Below, one piece after another: positions 41,167 through 52,137 of a stretch of DNA of 64,000 nt. Origin of the DNA: Closterium sp. NIES-65. Lineage: Eukaryota > Streptophyta > Zygnematophyceae > Desmidiales > Closteriaceae. The position numbers were made by a program, and so were the translations under genes. Under the pieces are notes generated by a model. That model did no database searches. It worked only from the letters and a program-made list of their open reading frames with translations, and had not been told where the DNA came from. The stretch covers positions 1,922,001 through 1,986,000 of the forward strand of contig CANXME010001453.1 of assembly GCA_948144175.1 (NCBI GenBank), in the 5' to 3' direction. Each line of letters starts with the position of its first letter. Position 1 is the stretch's first letter.

Positions 41167-42395
41167 AAGGTGAGTGCCGGGGACACGAGGAGGATGCGGA
41201 CGCGGAACACGACAACCAGTGCGACCAACGCAAACAGGCGAGGTAGGGCGAGACTCACGCTGCTCAGTTTAAGGAGAACAGGTGAGACAGAGCACCACAC
41301 TCTCACTACATCCTGCATTGAGGCAGGGCAAGACCTAGGAGTGTGTTTGCTCAGTTGAAGGAGAAGGAGCAGGCAGTGGGGAAGTTGGTTGTAACTGTAG
41401 CTGCGACTGGTCAGGCGGTAGACATAGTAGAGGTGGAGTAAGGCTAGTAGATGACGGGAGACTAGCACTGGAATGAAGTACCGTCGCGGCCGCACAGTGC
41501 CTCCTGCACCAGTACCAGGAGCTCCAGCACCCCTAGCGCCAACACCTCCAGCTCCAGGGTCTCCAGCTCCAGTACCTGCAGCACCACCAGCTCAAGCAGC
41601 TCCAGTACCTCCAGTACGAGCACCTCCGGGACCAGCACCTCCACCACCTCCAGCACCAGCAGCACCACCAGCTCCGGCAGCTCTAGTACCTTCAGCAAGA
41701 GCACCTTTAGGATCCAGCAGCTCCAGCATCTCCGGTACCTCCAGCTCCAGCAGGACCGCTAGAACCTTTAGCACCCCGAGTACCAGCAGCACCACCAGCT
41801 CCAGCTGCTCCACAACCTCCAGCAGGAGCACCTCCAGGACCAGTAGCTCCAGCACCTCCGGTACCTCCAGCTCCAGCAGGACTGCCAGTACCTCCAGTAC
41901 CAGCAGATCCAGCGCCTCCACCTGCAGTCTCTCCAGCGGCAGGCCCCTCCGCTCCAGCAGCGCCACTCCAAAGGCGGGTGCGCCGAGCAAACCACTCGCG
42001 CAGGTGCTGTGGAGATAGATGCTCCCGCTGTGACGAGGCACCCGTATGACCTCCACCAGACACAGTACCGCTAGGTTCAGCACCCCCAGACTCAGTACCC
42101 CCAGGTTCCGCACCCTCAGGCTCAGCACCCCCAGGCTCCGCACCTTCAGGCTCAGCACCTCCAGGCTCTGCACGCTCAGGCTCAACACCCCCAAGCTCCG
42201 CACCCCTAGACTCAGCAACCCCAGGCTCAGCACCCCTAAGCTCCGCACGCTCAATCTTAGCACCCCAAGATGCAGCACCCCTAGCAGCACCTCCCCCAGC
42301 AGCACCAGAGTCGACAGCTACCTCGACAGGCTCAGCCAAGGGGAGTGGGTCTACCTAAGACACACCTGAGGGAGCAGGACCGTGAGGGGGGAGGG
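41167..42395 (-). repeat. Copia L repeat linker between integrase and RT
   Basis: Minus strand encodes Gly/Ala-rich repeats (41490-41990), LREWFARRTRLW near 41990-42020, and pentapeptides of GAEPGGAEPEGAEPGG type (42060-42300). Further right it joins the integrase tail interrupted by the solo LTR. Antisense Ser/Thr-rich frames here are repeat artefacts. Confidence 0.75.
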
Positions 42396-42400
42396 GGTCT

Positions 42401-43166
42401 TGTTGTATGCACGCCAATATGAGTGCATGTCATCCTAACTTCCTGCTGTGTGCTCATGCAATCCATGCTTGCATCATTTGCATGAGTAGAAATCATTATG
42501 CATGGCTGTTGGATGTTACCACCTCTGTGTTTTTCTCCAAGTCTAATTGAATGATCACGCAGGAGAAATCCAGAGCTTTCCAACGATACCAAGATCGCCT
42601 TATTCCGACCAAGATCGCCCAAGTTACAAGATTTCCAATATTTGGGAATTATATCTTAATTGGGATACTAACTAAATTGGGTGATTTTTGGGACATGCTT
42701 ATAAAGGGATCTTTGGTTGGGTGGTTAGGAAGGCAACTTTGACTTTTGAATTGGGGTGGCAAGTTTCTAGCATGGGTTGCAAATGTTGCAACACCTAAGC
42801 AAATTCCAATTGGATTTGATTTTGCATGTGACACCTCAAGGACCTCATCATGAGGGTTGCATCTTTGATGCTACGAAGGTTCCTACCATCCTTCCTTAGC
42901 ATTTGGAGAGCTTTCTCTCACGAGGTTCTCTTGAAACCCCCCAACTCCACATTCTATGCCTAATGCTTGTTCTTCCTCCATCAATTCTAGTAGAAGCTGC
43001 AGCTATACGTTTTTTATTCGTTCTCACTCTCTAGACTATGAAGTCAAGTGATTCAACTTGCAAATGGTAGCTAAGACCAGCGCGCGCAATCCTACCAAGC
43101 GGATTTGCGTTTAGTCGAGGTTTGAGTTCAACGTAAGTCTTCAAAGTGACCGGATCCTATGCAACA
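42401..43166 (+). mobile_element. Solo LTR (766 bp) inside copia L
   Basis: A 766-bp segment starting TGTTGTATGCACGCC and ending GATCCTATGCAACA (TGTTG...CAACA ends), flanked by perfect TSD GGTCT (42396-42400, 43167-43171). It holds no conserved frame. A TTATAAAGG box at about 42700 suggests plus orientation. Terminal TG...CA and a 5-bp duplication fit a solo LTR left by recombination between two LTRs. Removing it rejoins the proline-rich tail of the copia L integrase. Confidence 0.85.
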
Positions 43167-43171
43167 GGTCT

Positions 43172-43960
43172 ACCGGAGAAGGACCTGGTGCGAGGAAGAG
43201 CAGCGGGCGGGGGGGGGGGGGGTGGGGGGGGGGGGGGGGGGGAGGGGCAGTGCGGTAGGGGAAGAGACGGTAAAAGGGAACCAACTCGTCAAACCTGACG
43301 TCCTGAAAGGGCAGGACATGGCACGAGGTGGGGTGGTAAAACTTCCAGCCACGCGCGTCAGGGGGAAAGCCAAGGAAGACGCGGGGAATGGCGCGGGAGA
43401 AGAGCTTGCCTGTGGAGGTATCGCGGACTAAGGCACGAGAGCCCCAGACTCGGAACACCGACGTATTGTCAACCTTCCCCCTCCAACGCAGTGTAGGCGA
43501 GGTCTCCGGCAAGGAGACACGGGGCCAGAGGTTGAGCTGATGCGCGGCGTACCGGACCGCAAATGGCCACAGAAAACGGGGAGCAACTGAATGGATCATG
43601 AAGAAACAAGCGATCTCCATGACCAAGGCAATGCGGCGCTCAGCATCTCCTTTCTGCAGCGAAGAGGCCGGAAGCGTGAACAACTGGAGAATGCCCTCCC
43701 CATGACAGAAGTCCCGCAAGAGGTCGGAGGCGAACTCACCACCGCTGCCAGAGTGCAGACGCAAGACAGGAAGGTCTGCGTGGAACCGCTCGCGGAGCTG
43801 GAGACGGACTGCCTGGATCCAAGGGATCAAAACATCAGGGACCTCACCCTTGCTGCGCAACGGGAAGACCGTGGTGTAAGGAGAGGGAGAGACCTAGGAA
43901 GACCGGAGACAAGGAGGCAGGAGTGCATGCCACAGAGGCGTGGCAGGGAGGGGTGACCAA
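43172..43960 (-). pseudogene. Copia L integrase
   Basis: Minus strand: GEVPDVLIPWIQAVRLQLRE, VLRLHSGSGGEFASDLL (the second catalytic Asp is Gly in HSGSG), then LPASSLQKGDAERRIALVME with an altered SPQQNG(I/D)AE motif, FLWPFAVRYAAHQLNLWPRV, IPRVFLGFPPDARGWKFY and a poly-Pro tail (43195-43240). The tail is encoded by long G/C homopolymer runs. One long open frame, but the active site is damaged. Confidence 0.85.
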
Positions 43961-44440
43961 GGCGGGTGTGCCAAAGGAGAGTCTGGTGCGACATGAGGCG
44001 ACATGAACAGGGGGCTGCTAGCTGACGTGACGTAGACGCAGATGCAGCTACGTGAGGAGGCGCTGTAGTCAATGTGTACAGACTCGACCCAGGCTGACGG
44101 GTGAACTTGGCCAGGTGATGGCCAGTCCGGGAGCACGCATAGATCGCCACATGCTGTCCTCCAGGGGTGAAGGTATCAACCCATTCATCCCGAAGGACGG
44201 CGTTGCTCACCAAGTTCGTAGAGAACAAGGGGAGGTGAAGACCTGACAGTGAGCGAGACAGAAACGCCGAACACCGGAAAAGAATGGAGGAACGTGCAAG
44301 AACCAGGTCCCCAGAGGGGTCAGCCAGAGAGACTTCGACCGGTGCTGGGAGTGGTGTGACTGTGATGTTGTCGCGAAAGAAGCTGCGGGAAGCACCTAAG
44401 TCAAGCGTGAAGGTGGAGAGCAGTCTCACTAGCACTTCGA
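43961..44440 (-). pseudogene. Copia L protease and GAG-pre-integrase
   Basis: Minus strand: STFTLDLGASRSFFRDNITV (the catalytic D-S-G is D-L-G), SGLHLPLFSTNLVSNAVLRD, ATFT-type AKFTRQPGSSLYTLTTAPPH, SCRLMSHQTLLWHTRLGHPSL. The frame shifts relative to gag near 44430. Confidence 0.83.
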
Positions 44441-45807
44441 GCAGCAGCCTCTATACCTGGGTCGAGCGGTATACACAGGTAACAGTCACCCTCAGTACCA
44501 TTAGTCAAAGCATACATGGCAATAAGGATAGTGTCATAGTCTAGAGCAAATATATCCATATAATTCTGAAGCAGGTCTACCCAGCGAGGGAGCTCAGTCG
44601 CGTCGGGAAGCTTGGCGCGCCAGGCATCGTCTAGACGGGAGAAGCAGCGGGACTGTGTGTGACCAACCTTCCCGCATGTCTGCCCAGAGCGGTCACCAGT
44701 GCGAATGACGTACTGGTAGTGAACACTACCCCCAGATGCCCCACGCTGAGCAAACCACTCACGAAGCTCCTGAAGCGTAGGGGTCTCACGCGAACGCTGC
44801 TGCTGCTGCCTCTGACCACCGCCAGAACTTCCCCTCTGACCAGATCCACCCCGACCGCCACCACCACCGCTGCCACCACTCCCACTGCCGCCACCACTGC
44901 CGCCGCCACCACCTTCACTCCCACCACCACTCCCTCCGCCACCACCTCCACCTCCACCGCCTCCAACGCCTCCACCACCGCCTCCACCGCTGCCACCCCC
45001 ACCACCCTTGCCTCCCTTGCCCCTGCCGCTGCGGCGCCTCCCACTAGGAGCAGACGCAGCCCCGACCTCCTCAGCACGAAGGAATTTAACAGCAACAGCA
45101 GAAGCGTAGGAGGGGGCAAGGGGGGAGGGGGAACACCTCTCAAAGAAGGGAGTGCAAGGAGTGCCACGAGCAGCACCTACAGCGACTATGCTAGCCTCAG
45201 GTGCAACTAGGTGCTTCTCGATTAGGTTGACAGTGAGGTCTGTGGGGTCCATGGCAAGAAAGAGGTCCCTGAGTGTGCTAAGACGGTCAGGGAGGCGGGT
45301 GACGATGAAGTAGTGAGCGATGTACATGGGGGGGGGGGGGGGGAGGTTCTTAACTAGAAATTTGGTGGGAAGCGCGGCGTGGTAGCGAGCGTCACTAGTG
45401 CAAAGGTGGGTGACTAGGTCGTCGACTGTGGCAAAGGCGGACAGCTCGGGAAGAAGGTAGGGCAGGATAAGGCGGCCAAGAGCAGCAGTGGCAAGGGAGG
45501 AGTAACGAGCGACTATAGCGTGGTACAGGGCTTTAGCAGTCTTGTGATGGCCAAAGTGAGCGCGTTCGGCTAACGGTAGGTGGTTGCGAACTACTAGGCG
45601 AGCAACAGCGTCACGGGTAAGCCACTGTGAGCGGGTCGGACTATTAGCTCTGTCAGGAGGGGCGAGAGAGGCTCCAGATATGTGGTCAAACAACGAAACG
45701 CCATCTCTAGAATCGCTCAGTAGGAACAACTGTAAGTCATCGAGCCACGTATCGAACTGGATCGGACGGCCCTCAGGATCCAATGTGAGGACGTTGATAG
45801 TAGCCAT
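44441..45807 (-). CDS. Copia L Gag, open reading frame
   Basis: ATG at 45805-45807 (minus) opens an uninterrupted frame of about 455 residues: MATINVLTLDPEGRPIQFDT, AVARLVVRNHLPLAERAHFG, YHAIVARYSSLATAALGRL, SAFATVDDLVTHLCTSDARY, LTVNLIEKHLVAPEASIVAV, then a Gly/Ser tract (44830-45000) and LQELREWFAQRG...SGQTCGKVGHTQSRCFSRLDD. The Cys/His element C-x3-x-H-x4-C lacks a canonical first Cys pair. As the only unbroken copia gag in the window, it could still be translated if transcribed. Its own 5' LTR is not visible. Confidence 0.85.
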
Positions 45808-46263
45808 TGCGAGCAGAGCAGGGTGACGCGTAAGCGCTTGGGAAGTGCATAGGGCAGGGAGGGGCGGCGCACGGCTAGGGCAAGGCGGCGGCCACCAGGG
45901 CGGCGCGCGGGCAGGGCAGGGCAGGGTGGCGGCCAGCAGGGCGGCACGCGAGCAGGGCGGCAGCTAGCAAGGCGGCACGCGGGCAGGGCAAGGTAGGGCG
46001 GCGCGCAGGCAGGGCAGGATGACGCGCGGGCAGGGCAAGGTAGCGCGCGGCCAGCAAGGCAGCGCGCGGGCATGGCAGGGCGTGCGCGGGCGGCGCGACG
46101 CAAGGAAGAGCGTGCGCAGGCGGCGCGACACTGGGCAGGGCGTGCCTTCTGCGAGGCCAGCACAGCAAAGATAGCGCCGATGTGCTACTCACCCTCTCTT
46201 GCCTACAAAAGAGGAACGTGGGGACATTCGTCCCCACCCACGTTTTCATTTTCAGAATTGTAG
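45808..46263 (-). repeat. Copia L GC-rich leader
   Basis: GGGCGGCGCGCGGGCAGGGC-type repeats (45840-46145) lie upstream of the gag start, then unique sequence to 46263. The same leader, with the same outer terminus (minus strand ACTACAATTCTGAAAATG), is found in block F at 63121-63631. No LTR or primer site follows in either case. Confidence 0.78.
46218..46237 (-). other. Leader hairpin in copia L
   Basis: GTGGGGAC, loop ATTC, GTCCCCAC: a perfect 8-bp stem with a 4-nt loop close to the shared 5' terminus. The F copy (about 63579-63604) keeps it with one mismatch. It may be a packaging or dimerisation signal; this is inference. Confidence 0.6.
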
Positions 46264-46290
46264 TTCTAATTTCCCACCCACCCACCCATT

Positions 46291-46446
46291 TGTGTATGCC
46301 GTTGTGTATACCTATTTAGGACGAAAACAATGTACTACAATTTATATGAAATGATAACGCTGCCTTTGCAAGTTGGACTAGGTAAACTTTCACAATCCAT
46401 CAGTTTTCTATTTAATCCAACATTTCATCTTCAAGATTTTCCACAT
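46291..46446 (+). repeat. Copia N 5' LTR (left edge approximate)
   Basis: Ends AAGATTTTCCACA at 46446, directly before a primer-site-like TGGTATTTAGAGTC (46447-46460). The proposed start, TGTGTATGCC at 46291, complements the CACA end. No partner LTR is available to confirm it. Confidence 0.5.
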
Positions 46447-46460
46447 GGTATTTAGAGTCC

Positions 46461-47035
46461 TAACGGCTCATGCCTATCTATTATCCTAAGAACCCTATGT
46501 CCCACGTGCCGTATCACGACCCTTCCCTCGTGCGACTCTATGTCGCCTCTCGCACCTAGTGCTCTCTCACGCCGTCACGACCCCCTTCCCCTAGTGCCCC
46601 ATTTCGCCGTCCCTAGCTCCGCCGCAATTGGCGGGCGGGCAAGCGTGGGCGCGGCAGGCGGGCGGGCGGAGGCGCGGCAGGCGGGCAGCGCGGGCGTGAC
46701 GGGGGGGCGCAGCGGGCGCGGGCGCTGCGGGCGGCCGCCACGGGCAGGCGGACGCTGGAGGCTGGCGGGCGGCACGGGCGGGCAGGCGTCGAGGGCGGGC
46801 GGGCGTCGAGGGCGGGCGGACGCCGCACGCAAGCGAGCGCCGCGGGCGCGATGAGCGCGGGCGGGGCGAGCGCGGGTGGGCGGACGCAGCGGGCGCGGGC
46901 ATGCGGACGGAGTAACCTCCCCACTCTCGACCACGCCACCCCTTCTATTGGTATCGTCCCCTTTTTATCGCACCCGCCTTCAAACATCTATCATCTTCCC
47001 TCCTCCTCCTCCTTCTATTGTCTTGTCCTTTATGA
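46461..47035 (+). repeat. Copia N leader with GC-rich repeats
   Basis: Leader after the primer site. From about 46625 to 46915 it is GGGCGGGCGGGCGTCGAG-type repeat sequence. Frames rich in Ala/Arg/Pro on both strands are compositional. Confidence 0.6.
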
Positions 47036-47790
47036 CAGACGACTCTACTCCCATTGATACCTGAGTCATTGACAAGCTCGAGCTCCTTCATAATACTACG
47101 GATGTGAACTGGGCATCGTTAAAAACATGCCTCATACCCACCATGGCTTTGTCATCATTCAGGACTACTGTCTTCTTGATGTAGTCCTCGAGCACCGTAA
47201 CGTTCTTCCACCCGTTCTCCCCCCTGCTCTTGATCCTCCTCCTCTCGACACCCCTCCTCTTCTAAAGCCTCTTCCCAGCCACCCGCCTGTCTTAATTCAT
47301 GATGACAGTCCGGATTACTGAGCGGCCAACCTGGTCGCCAATAACAAGCTACGCGTCACGTACACTACCCAGCGTGTCACCGTGCTGCGGAGAAGGCACA
47401 CGCTGATGCTAATGCGCACATCCCCACCTATGCACAATGAGCAGGACCATGCTTACGAGCTTTTAATGATCTATAAGGATGTTGCAGCATGGCGTGTTGC
47501 CGATCGTCGTGCACTCGCCATCATCTTCTCCTGCATCTCATCTGACCTCAAACGCGACTCAATATGATTTCCAAAATCTTCGCACCCTCGTTGCCCTCTT
47601 TCGCAAATTCCAAAACACCGCACTGACTCCTCCCCCACTGCGGTTGCCTACACTCATCGCCTCATTAACACCACACAATGCCTCAAGGACCGGGGCATTA
47701 TCATTCATGAGTCCCTTCTCATTGCATGCATCCTCGACTGCCTCCCCTCCACATTTGACACATACCGCATCACATTCACCTCCTCGCTAC
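47036..47790 (+). pseudogene. Copia N Gag (UBN2-like), degenerate
   Basis: Fragments in several frames: DDSTPID near the start; DVAAWRVADRRALAIIFSCI then SSDLKRDS (47479-47567); and AYTHRLINTTQCLKDRGIII then HESLLIACILDCLPSTFDTY (about 47640-47770). This is the arrangement of UBN2-type copia Gag. It ends at a junction with minus-strand copia O. Confidence 0.65.
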
Positions 47791-48240
47791 TATCATCCTC
47801 CTCATGTGGCTGACACCATCGAGTGGCTGCTTGATAGCGAGGCGCCATGCAGCCCCACACATGGGCCAGCGTCAAGTCTGGCCTCTTGCTGGTCAGCAAC
47901 TGGTACGACGTCATCCTCGGCAACAGCGTTGACCTCTCGAATCAATTTCTCACCCAGACGGCCTGGCGCACGGGGGGGGGGGGGTGCCACCAGTGGTGCT
48001 GCACCCCCATGTGCAGCAGCATCATTTGCACCGACTCTACCACCGCCCGCATCTCCCACTCCGCCATGCCGATCTGCTGCAGTATGTGGGGGTAGGTCAA
48101 GTCGTGGACGATCCCCTTGTCGTCCACGAAGGCGGTGAACTCCTTTCCAACGAACTCCCCTCCCCAGTCAGAGCGTAGCATCAGCGATGACTTCTTTGTC
48201 TGCCGTTCAACCACCAACAGCCATTTCTCAAACACCCGTA
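47791..48240 (-). pseudogene. Copia O integrase fragment
   Basis: Minus strand: LLVVERQTKKSSLMLRSDWG (second Asp), GGEFVGKEFTAFVDDKGIVH, ILQQIGMAEWEMRAVVESVQ (Glu in MAE), then YQLLTSKRPDLTLAHVWGCM. Same lineage as copia P (51653-52137). Truncated on both sides. Confidence 0.8.
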
Positions 48241-48769
48241 GTGCGGAGATAACTCTACTAATGGGAGCCAGACTACCGGCTACGCACGGGTGCTCGTGTG
48301 ATCTCAGTGTTCGTTCCGTAGTCTTTTCCTAATGCACACACTTCTTGCTAGTTCACGGGGTAATTTGGTAAGAGTTTCATTAAGAAAGTTGACAACAATG
48401 ATAGCAACATGAAAGACTAGATCAGAGCTAGCTAGGCTGCTATTCGACCTACAACGCAGCATGATCGACCGCGCTCCAGTGCAACAGCGCTCGCACCACT
48501 CCAGCGTTGCAAAGTAGCGGTTCGCCAACGTTGCAAGTCCACGGTGTGCCAACGCTGCAGCAAGTCGGCTGCACAGCGTTGCACCCACAAAACAACGGTG
48601 CACCTGCTTCGCAGGTGCGTGCAGCTGGTTGGTGCTCCACACCTTGTCACGAGCACAGAGCAGACACCTAGCAGACTCTACGCCAGCGACTGGGCCCACC
48701 AGCCACGTCGTCCTCGGGATACCACTTCCGAGGTCGGCCTCGCAGAATCCGCCCCGGCAACCCCGTCGT
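48241..48769. other. No gene recognised
   Basis: Sequence with short GTTGCA/CAACGCTG-rich repeats around 48500-48600. No conserved frame or LTR boundary seen. Confidence 0.35.
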
Positions 48770-49035
48770 CCCCAGTCCGGCGTCCAGGCGCCTGGGACGC
48801 CGTCCGGACACCCAGGTCGGCGTCCAGGCGCCCAGGAAGGAGTGCAGACGCTCAGGTCGGCGTCCAGGCTCCCAGGACGCCAACCAGATGCCCAGGTCGA
48901 CGTCCAGTCTCTTAGGACGCTGTCACGGCATCCAAGATGCCATCCAGGCGCTCAGGACGACGTCTAGACGCCCAAGTCGGCGTCCTCCTGCTCGGCGCCC
49001 TCCAGCCAGGCGTCCTCCAGCTCGGCGCCCATACA
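48770..49035. repeat. Minisatellite of GGCGTCCAGGCGCCCAGGA-type units
   Basis: Variable units of roughly 20-35 bp built from GGCGTCCAGGCGCCCAGGAC and GTCGGCGTCC. It lies between copia O and the 3' region of copia P. Confidence 0.75.
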
Positions 49036-49339
49036 GTGACCCATGTGCCCACTATTGAAGGTCAGTTGCAATCCCCGCACACCCGATCACGAAGTCGGCT
49101 TCGCCCAAGCGAGGACAGGGCCAAACAACACTCTCGTTGACACCTCCCTACCGCGTTTACGCTTGGGCCCCCCAGCCCACACGTCAGCACTGCTCGGAGA
49201 AAAGCTCAGCGGCGTTCACACAACACACAGCACGCCGGTCACCGCACCAGCCATGCAAGAGGGCATGGCACCTACTGCTGCGCGTCACCGTCGCCATCGC
49301 CCGCGTTGGCCAGGCGCACCTGGCTGACTGCAACAGAGC

Positions 49340-49720
49340 ACCGGTTGAAGGCCGGATAGTGCAGTGCCTTCGTCCGGAAATCGACTGGCTGCTTAGCTGT
49401 CGGGATCTACTTCACCGAGAACTTCTCGTGCTTCACCACGTGCTTGAGCCTGGCTTGTCAATGCTCCATGTGCTTGGGGTTGCCCGTCAACCCTATGCCC
49501 TCGGCGACCGTGATGGCCAACTTGTTGTCCACACAAAGGACCGTTGGTGTCCTAGTGTCCAGCTGCCAGAACTCTGCAAGGAGGAAGCAAAGGCGGCGTC
49601 CCTCCTTGCTGGCTTCGGTGGCCGCCACGTACTCCGACTCGGTAGACGATAGCATCGCGCACTTGATGCGTTGGCTCGACCAGGAGACCGCGGCCCCTTT
49701 GTAGACAAATACGTAGCCTC
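49340..49720 (-). pseudogene. Copia P RNase H and Pol C-terminus
   Basis: Minus strand: MLSSTESEYVAATEASKEGR, FLLAEFWQLDTRTPTVLCVD with NKLAI, GNPKHMEH, and a degenerate C-terminus around IPTAKQPVDFRTKAL (about 49350-49400). Catalytic Glu (STESEY) and Asp (CVDNK) are visible. No 3' LTR was found on the left. Confidence 0.8.
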
Positions 49721-50513
49721 ACGTGCTCATCCGATTCTTCTTGTTTCCGGCGTCATCGGCGTCCATGTAGCCGATCAGCTTCAGCGACTCAGGTCCACCG
49801 TCAAACTCCAGGGCGGCGTTGCGAGTGTTGGCGAGGTAGGCAAGGCAGCGGTCGGCCTTGCGCCAGTGCTGGTCGCTCCTCACCGTCTACCCAGCTTGTT
49901 GCAAACGAAGGCGATGTCCAGCCTCATCGTGGTCGCCGCGAACTACAGCGAGCCAACCTCCTGCCGGTACTCCTCCTCTGGCGCTCTTGCGCCTCCTCGT
50001 TGTCGAAGGTGAGCTCGGCATAGGTGTCGACCGAGACCGGCGTCTTCGGGGTGCACCAGGTCTGCACCTCGTCGAGGAACCGCCTACGCAGCTTGTCGGC
50101 GTAGCCCTGATGGTGCAGCCGCAGCTTCCTTGCAGGACTGTCCCGCACGATCTCCAGCTCGAGGTACTTTGGCACCGGCGAGATCTCGCGCAGCTCGAAA
50201 GCGGCCTCCAGCAGCTCAGATCGTTGACGTAGACCAGCACTAAGCAGGCCACCTTGTCGTCGCCAACTTTGAAGCAGAGCACCATGTCGACGTAGCTTTT
50301 CTTCTAGCCGGCGCCTACCAACACGTCGTTGAGAGCCTTGTACCACAGCAGCGGCAACTACTTCAGCCCGTAGAGGCTTTTCAGCAGCTTGCACACCCGG
50401 CCGGTGACGTGACGTAGCTACTCATCGGCGCGTACGTCTCGTCGTAGTCGGTGCCCTACACCTGTGTGAAGCCCTTCACGACCAGCCTTGCCTTCTCGCG
50501 CTCGACGGTGTCG
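49721..50513 (-). pseudogene. Copia P reverse transcriptase, degenerate
   Basis: Minus strand, several frames: VLCFKVGDDKVACLVLVYVN with DL (the catalytic YVDD reads YVND, about 50220-50285), KYLELEIVRDSPARKLRLHH, YADKLRRRFL, and connection sequence including TYAELTFDNEEAQE. Stops and shifts are frequent. Confidence 0.72.
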
Positions 50514-50957
50514 TCAATGTGGTACTTTGTCGTCAACACCCACCGGTTCTTCATGATGTTCACCCCGGGGGCGTTCGACCTGCTCCCACATCCCCATGCG
50601 GATGAGGCTGCAGATCTCCTCCTCCATGGCGGCCTTAACCGCCTTGCTCTTCCAACTTGCCAATGCCTCCTTCACCGTCATCGTGGAGATGTCCCAGCTG
50701 TGTTCAGGGTTAGTGTACATATCGGGGTCGAGCTCTGGCAGGTCTTCATCGTCCTCGGCGTCGTCGTACGCCAGGTCGTCACCGTCCACGTCGTACACTG
50801 TGGTGAAGATAGCGGGGACGAAGAAGTCTGGCGGCCTCCGAAGTCGTCCTGTACGCCGTGGTCTAGTCTGGACTTCCACCACATTGCTATCGGTGGAATC
50901 CTTGGCGTCCCCTTCATCGTCACCGGCGTCGCTGCCCTCAGCGTCTTGCTGCACCAT
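50514..50957 (-). pseudogene. Copia P acidic pre-RT segment
   Basis: Minus strand frame of 147 codons: acidic linker (DAEGSDAGDDEGDAKDSTDS), TGRLRRPPDFFVPA, then HSWDISTMTVKEALASWKSK, AVKAAMEEEICSLIRMGMWE. This is the conserved entry to copia RT. Confidence 0.78.
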
Positions 50958-52137
50958 AGCCGGCTTCCTGGCCGGCTCCTCCCGTGTCGTCGATGTTGCT
51001 GACTGCTCCGTGGTCGGTGTTGCTGCTGCCTGCTCCCCTATCGGCTGCTATTCTGCAGTGCCTTATTCCTCGACTTCACCAAAGTCGGCTGCACCACTTG
51101 CTGCTCCCTGGTCGGCGTCAGCTCCACTCCCATGCCGACTTACACATCATCACGTCAGCCACCGGCGATGCTTGGGGCCTGCGCTACAGGTGACGCCCCA
51201 CATCTCCCCTCATCGCCGGAGGCAGTCGGGGTCAGCCCACGCAGGTTGACAACAAGGGGAGGGGCACGTGAAGGGGAGGGAGTGGGGACGTCCTTGGCAT
51301 CCTCACCAGCAAGCTCACCAACCTCAACGAGCAGAGGCAGCATCGGCGTCGAGGTGTCCGTTGGCCGGTGAACCGGCGTCCGCCCCGACGCCGGCCCGTG
51401 CTCCAACTTCCACACCTCCAGCGACATGCTCTCGTAGAACACCACGTCCAACGTGGTGACCACCCGGATGATGGCGAGGTCGAGGAGTTCCCAGCCCTTG
51501 CTCTCCTCCGACACGCCGAGGTGACGGCCCCACCTGGCCTTCGGCTTCAGCTTCCCACCACGCTGCTGCTCGCGGACCAAGAACTGTGCCATGCAGCCCC
51601 ACCCCCGCGCCAACGACAAGTAGTCATGCTCGGGCTTCTTCCCGGTCAGCAGCTAGTACGGCGTCGTCCCGAGCGGCAGCATCGACCTCTCAAGGCAGTT
51701 GTGGACCCACACGGCCTGCTGCAGAGCGAGGTGCAACCAGCGGTGCTGACGCCCATGTGCAGCAGCATCGTCCGCACCGACTCCACCACCATCCTCATCT
51801 CCCGCTCCGCCATGCCGTTGTGCAGCGGCGTGTACGGGCAGTTCAGGTCGTGGACAATACACTTACTATTCACAAAGTCGGTGAACTGTTTCTCGAGGAA
51901 CTCCCCTCCCCGGTCAAAGCGCAGCATCAACCCTGACTTCTTCGTCTGCAGCTGAGCCACCGCCAGCCACTCCACAAACTCCTGCATTGCATCTGACTTC
52001 TTGTCGACCGTCCTCACCCACACGTAGCGGGTCTTTCGGTCCCTCAACAGCAAAGAAATACAGGCTACTGTCCTTGGCAGGCACGCGGAAAGGCCGGCAC
52101 AGATTGATGTGCACGACGGCCAGCATGTCCTCGACAT
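50958..52137 (-). pseudogene. Copia P integrase
   Basis: Minus strand: VVHINLCRPFRVPAKDSSLY (first Asp changed to Asn), RYVWVRTVDKKSDAMQEFVE, KSGLMLRFDRGGEFLEKQFT (second Asp), PYTPLHNGMAEREMRMVVES (Glu), then GWGCMAQFLVREQQRGGKLK, RWGRHLGVSEESKGWELLD and a linker to 50958. Frames shift around 51650. The first catalytic Asp is lost. Confidence 0.8.

Noticed and set aside
41473..42018. Long plus-strand Ser/Thr/Pro-rich reading frame
   Set aside because: It is the antisense of the Gly/Ala pentapeptide linker of copia L; 15-bp repeats keep several frames open.
46540..46987. Overlapping Ala/Arg-rich frames on both strands
   Set aside because: Compositional frames in the copia N leader repeat.
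46291..47790. Complete copia N element
   Set aside because: Only a probable 5' LTR, leader and degraded gag are present; no pol or 3' LTR on the same strand.
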